DNA of 64,000 nucleotides from contig DASZZP010000021.1 of assembly GCA_035544875.1 (NCBI GenBank), positions 260,262 to 324,261 of the forward strand, read 5' to 3'. The notes under the pieces are model-generated. The model worked only from the letters and a program-made list of their open reading frames with translations, ran no database searches and was not told where the DNA came from. Each line of letters opens with the position of its first letter. The stretch's first letter is position 1. Of the stretch, positions 57,093 through 64,000 are shown in pieces. Origin of the DNA: JASLEW01 sp035544875. GTDB taxonomy: Bacteria > Acidobacteriota > Thermoanaerobaculia > Multivoradales > UBA5704. The position numbers were made by a program, and so were the translations under genes.

Positions 57093-57569
57093 TCAGGGGT
57101 AGCCGCTACTGCCGGAGCCGTCGCCGTCGAAGGGGTTGTTGTCCTCGGCGGCGGCAGTCTTGAGCGCCGCGTATTCAGCCAGCTGATCAGGAGTGAGGAT
57201 CGCAGAAAAGCTCTTGTCGAAGGCGAGGTAGGCGGCCTTCGCCTTGAGCCAGTTCTGGTGCCGCGTCAACGCGAGTTGCCCCATGTGACAGGTATCTGGC
57301 GAGGCGGCGTCGAACTGGCCCTGGATCTCGGCGAGCATGGTCACATTGGCGCCCAGCAGCGGCTTGGCCACGCCGTTGGCGGTCTTGGCGAAGGCGCGGA
57401 ACTTGTCGACCTGGTCGGCGGTGAGCGCCAGGGCGTGCGAGAGGCGTCCGGGCTTCCCCAGCAGCAGACTGATGGCGTAGTCGTCGTCCTGGGCGAACGC
57501 CGGCGCCGTGGAGAGGGCGAAGAGCGTGGCGGCGGCAAGGAGGGCGAGGGCGAGGGTCTTGGTGCGCAT
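57093..57569 (-). CDS. Small periplasmic Spy/CpxP-like protein
   Basis: Predicted 158-residue exported protein with a signal peptide (LALALLAAATLFALSTAPAFAQ). Two LTxxQ-type motifs are seen, LTADQVDKFRAFA and LTPDQLAEYAALK, as in the Spy/CpxP family of helical periplasmic chaperones. A short acidic, glycine-rich tail (DGDGSGSSG) follows. The ATG is preceded by AAGGAG. A promoter with two inverted repeats lies about 90 bp upstream, suggesting stress or ligand regulation. Confidence 0.75.
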   Translation of the reverse strand: MRTKTLALALLAAATLFALSTAPAFAQDDDYAISLLLGKPGRLSHALALTADQVDKFRAFAKTANGVAKPLLGANVTMLAEIQGQFDAASPDTCHMGQLALTRHQNWLKAKAAYLAFDKSFSAILTPDQLAEYAALKTAAAEDNNPFDGDGSGSSGYP

Positions 57570-57656
57570 TCTGAGGTTCTCCTTTCGGGTTCGTTTCGAT
57601 CCGCGGTCCGGCCGTCCGAGGCGCGTTGCCTCGAAGAGTCGTACCTAGGGTATCTA

Positions 57657-57694
57657 TGCCTATGATGAGGCACATTGCCTAGAATGTCAAGGCA
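57657..57694 (-). promoter_or_regulatory. Promoter with two overlapping inverted repeats upstream of the Spy-like gene
   Basis: On the minus strand, TTGACA (57690-57685) and CATCAT (57667-57662) are 17 bp apart. TGCCT-N6-AGGCA (57657-57672) covers the -10 element, and TGCCT-N9-AGGCA (57676-57694) covers the -35 element. Both half-sites are the same, and the repeats are offset by 19 bp, roughly two helical turns. A repressor-type operator is inferred. Confidence 0.55.
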
Positions 57695-57777
57695 TATTCA
57701 GGACCGCTCCAGCGGGACCCGCCGAATCCGATAGAATTCTTTCGAGCACGGTCACAAAGCCTCTATCGCGCCCCTCT

Positions 57778-59289
57778 ATGGCTGAGCGCTCCGATCTCCC
57801 GCTGTTCCTCGGGCTCAACCTCTCCGATGCCCTGACGCTCGACCTGCGGCGGATGAATCCCTGGTGGGAAGGGCATTCCCTCCCCCTCCTCCCGGCGACC
57901 CGGCGCCATCTCGTCGATCAGATGCGCCGCCGCCTGGATCTCCGGCTCGCTCCCGCGGTCGTGGTGCGCGGCCCGCGGCAGACCGGCAAGACCACCGCGC
58001 AGCTGCAGCTGCTCGCCGACCTGCTCGCCGGCGGCGTGCCGCCGCAGAACATTTTCCGCGTCCAGGCCGACGAGCTGCCGACCCTCAAGAGCCTCGACGA
58101 GCCGCTGCTGCGGCTGGTCGACTGGTACGAAAGCGCCGTCCTCGGCGCCACCCTCAACGACGTCGCCCGCCGCGGCGAGTCGACCTACCTTTTCTTCGAC
58201 GAGGTCCAGAACCTCGACGCCTGGGCGCCGCAACTGAAGTCGCTGGTCGACCACTCGACCACCCAGGTCGTGGTCACCGGCAGCTCGACGCTGCGCATCG
58301 AGCTCGGCCGCGACAGCCTGGCGGGCCGCATCTCGACCATCGAGGCCAGCGTCCTGTCGCTCACCGAGATCGCGGCCTTCCGTGGCCTTGCGCTCGGCAG
58401 GCCGTATTTCCCCGACGATGGGCTCGAGCCGTTGACCCACCTCGACTTCTGGCGCGAGCTCAGCGAGCACGGCAGCGCCCTCGGCGCCGCGCGCGACCAG
58501 GCGTTCAAGGCGTTCTCGGAACGGGGCGGCTATCCGCTGGCGCATCAGCGGGTCGATGCCGGTTGGCCCTTCCTGGCGGACCAGCTCAACGAGACCGTGA
58601 TCCGCAGGGTCATCCAGCACGACCTCCGGCTAGGCGAGGCCGGCGCCAAGCGCGACGCGCCGCTGCTGGAAGAGGTCTTCCGCCTCGCCTGCCGCTACGT
58701 CGGGCAGTGCCCGCATCCCGACGTCCTCGCCCGCGAGGCCAAGCGGGCCTTGGGCGCCAACATTGGACCGCAGCGCATGCGCCAGTACCAGCGCTTCCTC
58801 GGCGAGGCGCTGCTGCTGCGCCTGATCAAGCCCCTCGAGATCCGCCTCAAGCGGAAACGCAGCAGCGACAAGATCTGCCTCGCCGATCATGGCCTGCGGG
58901 CGAGCTGGCTGCAGGAGGTGGTGCCGCTCGATCCCGAAGAGCTGCACCGGCAGCCTCACCTGCTGCCGCTCGCGGGCCGCCTCGCCGCGAGCGTCGTCGG
59001 CGCCACCCTCAGCACCATCGCGCAGCTCGACCTCACTCATTTCCCGGGCCAGGCCGGCGAGCCCGAGGTCGATTTCGTGCTCACCATCGGCAGCCGGCGG
59101 ATCCCGATCGCGGTCAGGTACCAGCGCCGCATCGACCCGTTCGCCGACACCGAAGGGCTGCGTACCTTCCTCGAAAAGAGCGTCCACCAGGCTCCTTTCG
59201 GCCTCCTGATCAGCCAGACCGACGCCGAGTCGGTCGCCGACCCGCGCATCGTCACCCTGCCCCTCGCCACCCTCATGCTGCTGCGCTGA
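57778..59289 (+). CDS. AAA ATPase with DUF4143-type C-terminus
   Basis: Protein of 503 residues with a Walker A motif GPRQTGKT at 65-72, a Walker B region YLFFDEVQNLDAW, a sensor segment VVVTGSSTLRIEL, and a C-terminal part typical of DUF4143 (ICLADHGLRASWLQEV, PEVDFVLTIGSRRIPIAVRY). The C-terminal domain resembles a restriction-endonuclease-like fold in this family. Such ATPases are widespread in accessory regions and have no settled function. It sits between IS elements and a toxin-antitoxin pair, consistent with accessory DNA. Confidence 0.86.
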   Translation: MAERSDLPLFLGLNLSDALTLDLRRMNPWWEGHSLPLLPATRRHLVDQMRRRLDLRLAPAVVVRGPRQTGKTTAQLQLLADLLAGGVPPQNIFRVQADELPTLKSLDEPLLRLVDWYESAVLGATLNDVARRGESTYLFFDEVQNLDAWAPQLKSLVDHSTTQVVVTGSSTLRIELGRDSLAGRISTIEASVLSLTEIAAFRGLALGRPYFPDDGLEPLTHLDFWRELSEHGSALGAARDQAFKAFSERGGYPLAHQRVDAGWPFLADQLNETVIRRVIQHDLRLGEAGAKRDAPLLEEVFRLACRYVGQCPHPDVLAREAKRALGANIGPQRMRQYQRFLGEALLLRLIKPLEIRLKRKRSSDKICLADHGLRASWLQEVVPLDPEELHRQPHLLPLAGRLAASVVGATLSTIAQLDLTHFPGQAGEPEVDFVLTIGSRRIPIAVRYQRRIDPFADTEGLRTFLEKSVHQAPFGLLISQTDAESVADPRIVTLPLATLMLLR

Positions 59290-59513
59290 ACACAGCGGCG
59301 CCGGACGGCCCGGCGGTGTGGCGGGCACGCCAGCTCATCGCCGTCTCGACCGCGAGCCGCCGGCGGCGCGGTGAAGCTCCAGACTCCGACTTCACAAAGC
59401 CGATTTGGGCCGGTCCGGGTAGCAAGGAAGGTCGGCTCTGCTCCTTGCCAGATATCAGATCGCCTTGCATGCTCGGCGGCAGGGCTGCTACGCTGATTAC
59501 CTGGAGGTCAATC

Positions 59514-59744
59514 GTGGAAACGACAGTTACCCGCAGAGGTCAGACCAACATCCCAGCGGCGATCCGGCGGCGGCATGACATCAAGGAAGGGGACCGCATC
59601 ACCTGGCTAGACGACGGCGAAACCATTCGAATTGTACCCGTGCCGGCAGATCCAATCAGCGCCCTGCGAGGGTCCGGGCGCGGCCATTCTTTGGTCACCG
59701 CCCTCCTGAGCCAAAGGCGAAAGGACCGGGAGCGTGACGGTTGA
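59514..59744 (+). CDS. AbrB/MazE-type antitoxin (VapB-like)
   Basis: A 76-residue DNA-binding protein with the swapped-hairpin signature VTRRGQTNIPAAIRRRHDIK and GDRITWLDDGETIRIV. It starts with GTG, 6 nt after GGAGG. Its end overlaps the start of the PIN-domain gene by 11 bp, the usual toxin-antitoxin arrangement. The C-terminal part probably binds and blocks the toxin; the N-terminal part probably represses the operon. Confidence 0.87.
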   Translation: METTVTRRGQTNIPAAIRRRHDIKEGDRITWLDDGETIRIVPVPADPISALRGSGRGHSLVTALLSQRRKDRERDG

Positions 59745-60162
59745 GAGCTTCGTGCTCGACAGCTCGGCCCTCCTGACACTGATCGAGGATGAAGAGGGCG
59801 CGGACCGGGTGGAGGACGTGCTGCGGCGGCATCGCGCAGTGCTTCCTTGGGTGGCCCTGATGGAGGTCTACTACGTCACGAAGCAGGAGCAGGGGCAGGT
59901 CGAAGCCGACCGCCGCCATACGCTGATCAAGCAGATGCCCGCGGAGGTTCTCTGGAATGCCGATGAGCCAACGATCCTGCTTGCCGGCGACCTCAAGGCC
60001 GTTCTCCAGCTCTCTTTCGCCGACGCCTTGATCGCCGCGATCGCTCGCCAGCAAGGCGCAGTCCTTCTCCACAAGGATCCAGAGCTCGCCGCTCTCGCCG
60101 GCCAACAACCCGTCGAGGCCCTACCGTACAAGGCCGCAGCCGGCGATGCCACAGCTCCCTGA
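59734..60162 (+). CDS. PIN-domain ribonuclease toxin (VapC-like)
   Basis: A 142-residue PIN domain protein with the acidic metal-binding residues Asp9 (FVLDSSALL), Glu44 (ALMEVYYV), Asp97 (SFADALIAA) and Asp115 (LLHKDPELAAL). VapC toxins cut RNA, often tRNA or rRNA. The GTG start lies inside the antitoxin gene. All four acidic residues are present, so it should be active. Confidence 0.9.
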   Translation: MTVESFVLDSSALLTLIEDEEGADRVEDVLRRHRAVLPWVALMEVYYVTKQEQGQVEADRRHTLIKQMPAEVLWNADEPTILLAGDLKAVLQLSFADALIAAIARQQGAVLLHKDPELAALAGQQPVEALPYKAAAGDATAP

Positions 60163-60250
60163 GAGCGGCGCGCGGTAGGGCGGGTGGGGTCGGCAACCGC
60201 AACCCAGTGGGTGTGGGGAATGGGTTCTCGGCGCGGTAAGATCGAGGCCC

Positions 60251-61180
60251 GTGCCGGAGCTGCCCGACATCACTCTCTACATCGAGCGGCTCGAGCCGCT
60301 GGTCAAAGGCCAGGTGCTGGAGCGTGTGCGGCTGGGGAGCCCGTTCGTGCTGCGCTCGGTCGAGCCGCCGCTCGGGACGGTCGAGGGGCGGGAGGTGCAG
60401 GGGCTGCGGCGGCTCGGCAAGCGGATCGTCTGGGCGCTGGCAGACGAGCTATTCCTGGTGTTCCATCTGATGGTCGCCGGCCGCTTCCACTGGCGGCGGC
60501 GCGGCGCCGGGCTGCCGGGCAAGCGCGGGCTCGCGGCTTTCGACTTCCCGGCGGGCACGCTGCTGCTCACCGAGGCGAGCGCCAAGAAGCGCGCCTCGCT
60601 CCGCCTGGTCCGCGGCGACGACGCGCTGGCCGCTCTCGATCCGGGCGGCATCGAAGTCCTGGAGGCCGATCTCGCCGCCTTTGCCGCCGCGTTGCGCTCC
60701 GAGAACCACACCCTGAAGCGCGCCCTGACCGATCCGCGCCTGTTCTCGGGCATCGGCAACGCCTACTCCGACGAGATCCTCCACCGCGCCCGGCTGTCGC
60801 CCTTCAAGCGCACTGGCGACCTGCCTGAGGCGGAGGTCGAACGCCTGTTTCGCGCCACCCGCGAGTCGCTGCGCGAGTGGACCGAGCGGCTGCGGCGCGA
60901 AACCGAGGGTTTCCCCGAGAAAGTCACCGCCTTCCGCCCCGGCATGGCGGTGCACGGCCGCTACGGGCTTCCATGCCCGGTCTGCGACACGCCGGTGCAG
61001 CGCATCGTCTACGCCGAGAACGAGGCCAACTACTGTCCGACCTGCCAGACCGGAGGCCGGCTGCTCGCCGACCGCGCCCTCTCCCTGTTGCTCAAGGCCG
61101 ACTGGCCGAAGACCCTCGAGGAGCTCGAAGAGCGCAAGCGCGTCCAGGCGGCGGTCGCGCCGGCCTCGGCGCTGGCCTAG
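60251..61180 (+). CDS. mutM: Fpg/Nei-family DNA glycosylase
   Basis: Base-excision repair enzyme of 309 residues. After Met removal the N-terminal proline of PELPDITLY would be the catalytic amine. Other features: LGKRIVWAL, LVFHLMVAGRF, GIGNAYSDEILHRARLSPF, and a C-terminal zinc finger with CPVCDTPVQRI and CPTCQTGGRLLADRALS. It removes oxidised bases and nicks the DNA. Whether the preference is Fpg- or Nei-like cannot be told from sequence alone, so the symbol is tentative. It starts with GTG. Confidence 0.88.
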   Translation: MPELPDITLYIERLEPLVKGQVLERVRLGSPFVLRSVEPPLGTVEGREVQGLRRLGKRIVWALADELFLVFHLMVAGRFHWRRRGAGLPGKRGLAAFDFPAGTLLLTEASAKKRASLRLVRGDDALAALDPGGIEVLEADLAAFAAALRSENHTLKRALTDPRLFSGIGNAYSDEILHRARLSPFKRTGDLPEAEVERLFRATRESLREWTERLRRETEGFPEKVTAFRPGMAVHGRYGLPCPVCDTPVQRIVYAENEANYCPTCQTGGRLLADRALSLLLKADWPKTLEELEERKRVQAAVAPASALA

Positions 61181-61259
61181 ATTGGTTCTCTTCGCAGCCG
61201 GTGGGACGCTCGGCGCCCAACTGACGGCATCTCCGTGACGGAAGCGCGAGTCGCGTTGG

Positions 61260-63182
61260 TTACGGCGGCGCGGCCGGGCTGGCCCGGGGTGCAGTCGGCC
61301 GGCAGGGACCGTAGGCGGCGTAGCGGTCGGTGACTAGCAGGCGCGGCATGCCTGCGGCTTCGAGGGCCTCGCGCGATTGCCGGTCGTCGCTCCAGACGAC
61401 GAACACCCAGGGGCGGTCGCAGGTTGCCAGCGCCTGGCGCCACCAGTCGGGTGGACGCAACGGGGTCGCGGGCGCCGCCAGCCACTTCGCGTAGTACTGG
61501 ATGACGTAGTTGCTGGTGAGCTCGCGGCCGGCCCGGCTGGTCACGATGAGCGGCTGGCGCAAATAGAACGGCAGCGACGGCGGAAAAGTGTGGATTCCGA
61601 CCACCGTGCCGCCGGCCGCGAGATGCGGCGCGATGGCGGCCGCCACCTCGCGGGCCGAGCGCTCGCGCCCGATCTGTGCGAGAGCCGGCATCACCAGGAC
61701 CGGCAGGGCCGCCATCGGCAGGGCGAGGGCGGCCACCGCGACCCGCCGCCGCGCCGCCCCGAACCAGGCGGCGATACCGCAGCCGGCAAGGGTCAGACCG
61801 AGCGCCAGCAGCGTCGGCGGCAGCAGGGTGGCGCGAGTGGGTAGTGCGTGCGGCAGCCGGGCGACGACTGGCCCGGCGACGGCCAGGATGCCGCCCAGGG
61901 CCAGCCAGCTCCCGGCGGCGGCGCGGGCTCCGGGCAGCCGCCCCAGCCCCGGCTGCCCGGAAGGGGGCGCCTCGTCACCCTGGCCAGCGGCCCCGCGCCC
62001 GCCTTGATGGTCCGGCTCACCGGTGCGCCCAGACGCCCGCGGCTGGTCCCGATCGTGGTCGGCCCTGGCCCGGTCGGGGCCGCCCCCCGCTCCGAGCAGT
62101 GCGGCGGCGAGCAGGGCGACGGCCGGCGCTAGGGGGAGGATGTACTGCGGGCGCTTGGAGTGCGACAGCGAGAAGAGGACGAACGGCAGGGCGATCCAGA
62201 GCAGCAGGTAGAGCAGCCGTCCGTCGAGCTCGCCGCCAGCTCCGCGCAGCCGACAGCCCCGCCGCCAGCCGCCCAGCGCGACCGCCGACCACGGCAGGGT
62301 GCCGGCCAGGAGCAGCGGTGCGAAGTACCAGAACGGGCCGGTGCGGTGGAGCTCATCGGTGGTCATCCGCTGCCAGGTCTCGGTGACCAGCACGTAGCGC
62401 AGGAATTCCGGGACCTGGCGCGACATCGCCCAGACCCAGGGAGCGACCACGAGCGCCAGCGCCGCCGGCCCGAGCGGATGCCAGACGGCGCGCGACCGGC
62501 GGCGCCAGATGGCGTAGGGGACCGCGGCCAGCAGCGGCACCGCGAGCGCCACCGGACCCTTGGTCAGCACGCCGAGTCCCATCGCCGCCCAGGCCAGCGC
62601 CGTCCAGCCGAGCCACTGGCGGCGAGCGCCGCCCGGCGGCAGCCCGCCTGCTGCGGACCCGCCGGCCCCGACGTCCAGCGTCGCCGGCGTCGCCCGCGCG
62701 GCGGCCTCGATGGCGCAGTAGAAGGCGGCGAGGGCCAGCACCAGGAAGAAGGTCAGCGCGCTGTCGAAGATGACCGTGCGCGCAAAGACCACCGGCAGCG
62801 GCGCGGCCAGGGCGGCGACCGCCGCGATCCAGCCCGCCGCGGGGCCGAACAGCCGGCGGCCGAACCAACAGATAAGGGCCGCCGTCCCGAGAGAGAAGAG
62901 AAGCGCCGGGAGGCGGGCCGGGAGCTCGGCAGTGCCCAGCAGCGCCAGGGACGCGGCGTCGACCGCATAGAAGAGGACCGGCTTGTCGAGGTAGGGCAGC
63001 CCGTCGAGGTGCGGCACCAGGAAGTCACCGCTGGCGACCATCTCCCGCGCCACCTCGCTGTTGCGCCCCTCGTCGGGGTCGAGCAGCGGATAGCCGCCCA
63101 GGCGGTAGCCGATACCGGCCACCAGCAGCGCGCCGGCCAGCGCCGTCCCGGCCCGCCTCGTCCAGCTGCCTCTCCAGCCCAT
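61260..63182 (-). CDS. GT39/ArnT-like membrane glycosyltransferase
   Basis: Integral membrane protein of 640 residues with about ten hydrophobic helices. The first periplasmic loop has LLDPDEGRNSEVAREMVASG, matching the metal-binding acidic loop of polyprenyl-phosphate-sugar transferases (ArnT, PMT). LPYLDKPVLFYAVDAASL and FSLSHSKRPQYILPL also fit the family. The C-terminal periplasmic part ends in a small domain. It probably transfers a lipid-linked sugar to lipid A or a protein. A Gly/Asp-rich insertion near 390-430 breaks the hydrophobic pattern. The ATG at 63182 with AGGAG upstream is preferred to a TTG six codons earlier. Confidence 0.87.
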   Translation of the reverse strand: MGWRGSWTRRAGTALAGALLVAGIGYRLGGYPLLDPDEGRNSEVAREMVASGDFLVPHLDGLPYLDKPVLFYAVDAASLALLGTAELPARLPALLFSLGTAALICWFGRRLFGPAAGWIAAVAALAAPLPVVFARTVIFDSALTFFLVLALAAFYCAIEAAARATPATLDVGAGGSAAGGLPPGGARRQWLGWTALAWAAMGLGVLTKGPVALAVPLLAAVPYAIWRRRSRAVWHPLGPAALALVVAPWVWAMSRQVPEFLRYVLVTETWQRMTTDELHRTGPFWYFAPLLLAGTLPWSAVALGGWRRGCRLRGAGGELDGRLLYLLLWIALPFVLFSLSHSKRPQYILPLAPAVALLAAALLGAGGGPDRARADHDRDQPRASGRTGEPDHQGGRGAAGQGDEAPPSGQPGLGRLPGARAAAGSWLALGGILAVAGPVVARLPHALPTRATLLPPTLLALGLTLAGCGIAAWFGAARRRVAVAALALPMAALPVLVMPALAQIGRERSAREVAAAIAPHLAAGGTVVGIHTFPPSLPFYLRQPLIVTSRAGRELTSNYVIQYYAKWLAAPATPLRPPDWWRQALATCDRPWVFVVWSDDRQSREALEAAGMPRLLVTDRYAAYGPCRPTAPRASPAAPP

Positions 63183-63570
63183 CTCGCTCCTCTTCTTCAA
63201 AGCGCGCCGATTCTAGAGGAAGAAGAAGGCCGGCCGCCGCCCACCCACACTGCGCTCTCGAGATCTCGTATCGGGCTGGACAAGCCGTCTGCTCTCTGGC
63301 AAAATACTTTTCCCCTTTCCCTGGGCCGCCGACATGGGAGGCGTCCCGGGGAGTGGCGCCCCTCGTTCCGTGCCAAAGAGTGTCCTTGTTTGCGGTGGGC
63401 TTTACAGGAGACATAGGAGCCTATAAGATTGTCCGGTTTGGCCGTTGGATGCGGCCCCGAGCACCGGCATCGGGCAATCCTCTCTCTACAGCCTGCGGGC
63501 TGGCGGGTGTCGACAGCTTCAGGCTGTTGGCCGGCGTATGCAGCCCTCCGGGCTGTCCTGGTGTCTACCA
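63183..63570 (+). other. Leader region of the tRNA-Thr/tuf locus with three short hairpins
   Basis: No protein gene is recognised. A weak promoter candidate is TTTACA (63401-63406) and TATAAG (63422-63427), with only 15 bp spacing. Closer to the tRNA are three short hairpins built on the same core: CAGCC-N4-GGCTG (near 63489), ACAGC-N5-GCTGT (near 63511) and CAGCCC-N3-GGGCTG (63541-63555). Their role is unknown. Confidence 0.4.
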
Positions 63571-63645
63571 GCCCACGTGGCTCAGGGGTAGAGCACTTCC
63601 TTGGTAAGGAAGGGGTCACCGGTTCAAATCCGGTCGTGGGCTCCA
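63571..63645 (+). tRNA. tRNA-Thr (anticodon GGT), CCA encoded
   Basis: Cloverleaf elements are clear: acceptor GCCCACG / CGTGGGC, D-arm GCTC...GAGC, and anticodon stem CTTCC / GGAAG around the loop TTGGTAA with anticodon GGT. The T-arm is ACCGG-TTCAAAT-CCGGT, and the discriminator T is followed by genomic CCA. It lies 215 bp upstream of tuf, the same order as thrT-tufB in E. coli and many bacteria. Confidence 0.96.
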
Positions 63646-63714
63646 ACTGCTGCCGGACTTCACTTGGCTTGTGCTCTTTTCGAATGGAATAGGCGCGCAG
63701 GTCTGGACCCGTTC

Positions 63715-63821
63715 CCGACCCGCAATTGAATCAGGCGGGCGGGTCCCGACCCGCGATTGAATCAGGCGGGCGGGTCCCGACCCGCAATTGAATCAGGCGG
63801 GCGGGTCCCGACCCGCCCTTG
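63715..63821 (+). repeat. 31-bp tandem repeat with hairpin potential upstream of tuf
   Basis: Three full 31-bp units (starting CCGACCCGCAATTGAATCAG, one with GATTGA instead of AATTGA) and a 13-bp partial unit follow one another without spacers. Across each unit border GCGGGTCCCGACCCGC can form a hairpin; the last one is extended to GGGCGGGT / ACCCGCCC. The array ends 39 bp before the tuf start. Confidence 0.92.
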
Positions 63822-63860
63822 AGGAAGAAGAAAGAAGGATCAGGAGGCAGCTGAAGCGCC

Positions 63861-64000
63861 ATGGGCAAGGAAAAGTTCGCGCGGACGAAGCCGCACGTCA
63901 ACATCGGCACCATCGGCCACGTCGACCACGGCAAGACGACGCTGACGGCGGCGATCACCAAGGTGCTGTCGGCCAAGGGTTGGGCGCATTTCGTGGCCTT
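63861..64000 (+). CDS. tuf: Elongation factor Tu (5' end only)
   Basis: The first 46 codons of EF-Tu, the GTPase that brings aminoacyl-tRNA to the ribosome. The start MGKEKFARTKPHVNIGTIGH and the P-loop GHVDHGKTTLTAAIT are unmistakable. AGGAGG lies about 13 nt before the ATG, a rather long spacing. The rest of the gene is beyond the window. Confidence 0.97.
   Translation, partial: MGKEKFARTKPHVNIGTIGHVDHGKTTLTAAITKVLSAKGWAHFVA

Noticed and set aside
63715..63821. CRISPR-like array
   Set aside because: The units are directly adjacent with no spacers, and no cas gene is near.

Overview
This 64-kb window is very GC-rich DNA from what is most likely a member of the Acidobacteriota. The grounds are three tandem genes of the 'VWFA-related Acidobacterial' type, an Oar-like TonB-dependent receptor with an N-terminal carboxypeptidase-regulatory domain, many TPR proteins, and an HpnI-like glycosyltransferase. 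The class cannot be fixed from this sequence. The high GC content produces very long antisense open frames. I rejected these by recognisable motifs, Shine-Dalgarno placement and gene packing. No rRNA genes or CRISPR arrays were seen, and there is one tRNA gene.

Layout. 1-9.3 kb (minus strand): a five-gene run of a transglutaminase/TPR protein, three VWFA paralogues, and an RlmI-type rRNA methyltransferase cut by the window edge. 10-22.9 kb (plus): an Oar-like receptor with a clear intrinsic terminator, then a tight run of a TPR protein, three tandem sulfatase-fold/TPR proteins and another TPR protein. 22.9-27.9 kb: a small metzincin-like protease, a decayed fragment of an Oar-like gene, a probable pentein-fold enzyme bracketed by inverted repeat copies, and an unusual ketosynthase. 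28-34.9 kb: a DUF4097 lipoprotein, an R3H/SpoIIIAA-like ATPase, overlapping L,D-transpeptidase and M23 peptidase genes, a DUF1684 protein and a lipoprotein hydrolase. 35-40.6 kb: full-length Lhr helicase and a nitrilase-family amidase. 40.7-44.1 kb: a glycolipid cluster (GT21 HpnI-like, PAP2, GT28/MGDG-synthase-like). 44.2-52.9 kb: MtaB, a short DsbD-alpha membrane protein with a redoxin, a sensor/Ser-Thr kinase fusion with a small partner, a rhamnosyltransferase-like protein and an O-methyltransferase. 52.9-60.2 kb: an accessory stretch with repeat copies, an ISAzo13-like remnant broken by an intact-looking IS630-family element, a Spy-like protein, an AAA/DUF4143 ATPase and a VapBC-type toxin-antitoxin pair. 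60.2-64 kb: a MutM/Nei glycosylase, a GT39 transferase, tRNA-Thr(GGT), a 31-bp tandem repeat array and the start of tuf.

The most unusual structure is a home-grown repeat family. A palindromic module with 11-bp arms occurs in at least five places, and its arms carry paired base changes that keep the hairpin. In three places it sits inside a roughly 240-bp composite repeat. In one it lies in frame inside the Lhr helicase gene, and in another it supplies the stop codon of a sulfatase-family gene. A second theme is in-frame 9-bp (three-codon) tandem repeats in at least five unrelated genes.

How the genes work together (inference): most of the window serves the cell envelope. It encodes exported VWFA and TPR proteins, outer-membrane uptake, exported alkaline-phosphatase-fold enzymes that carry Thr where sulfatases carry Cys/Ser, peptidoglycan remodelling, and glycolipid synthesis.
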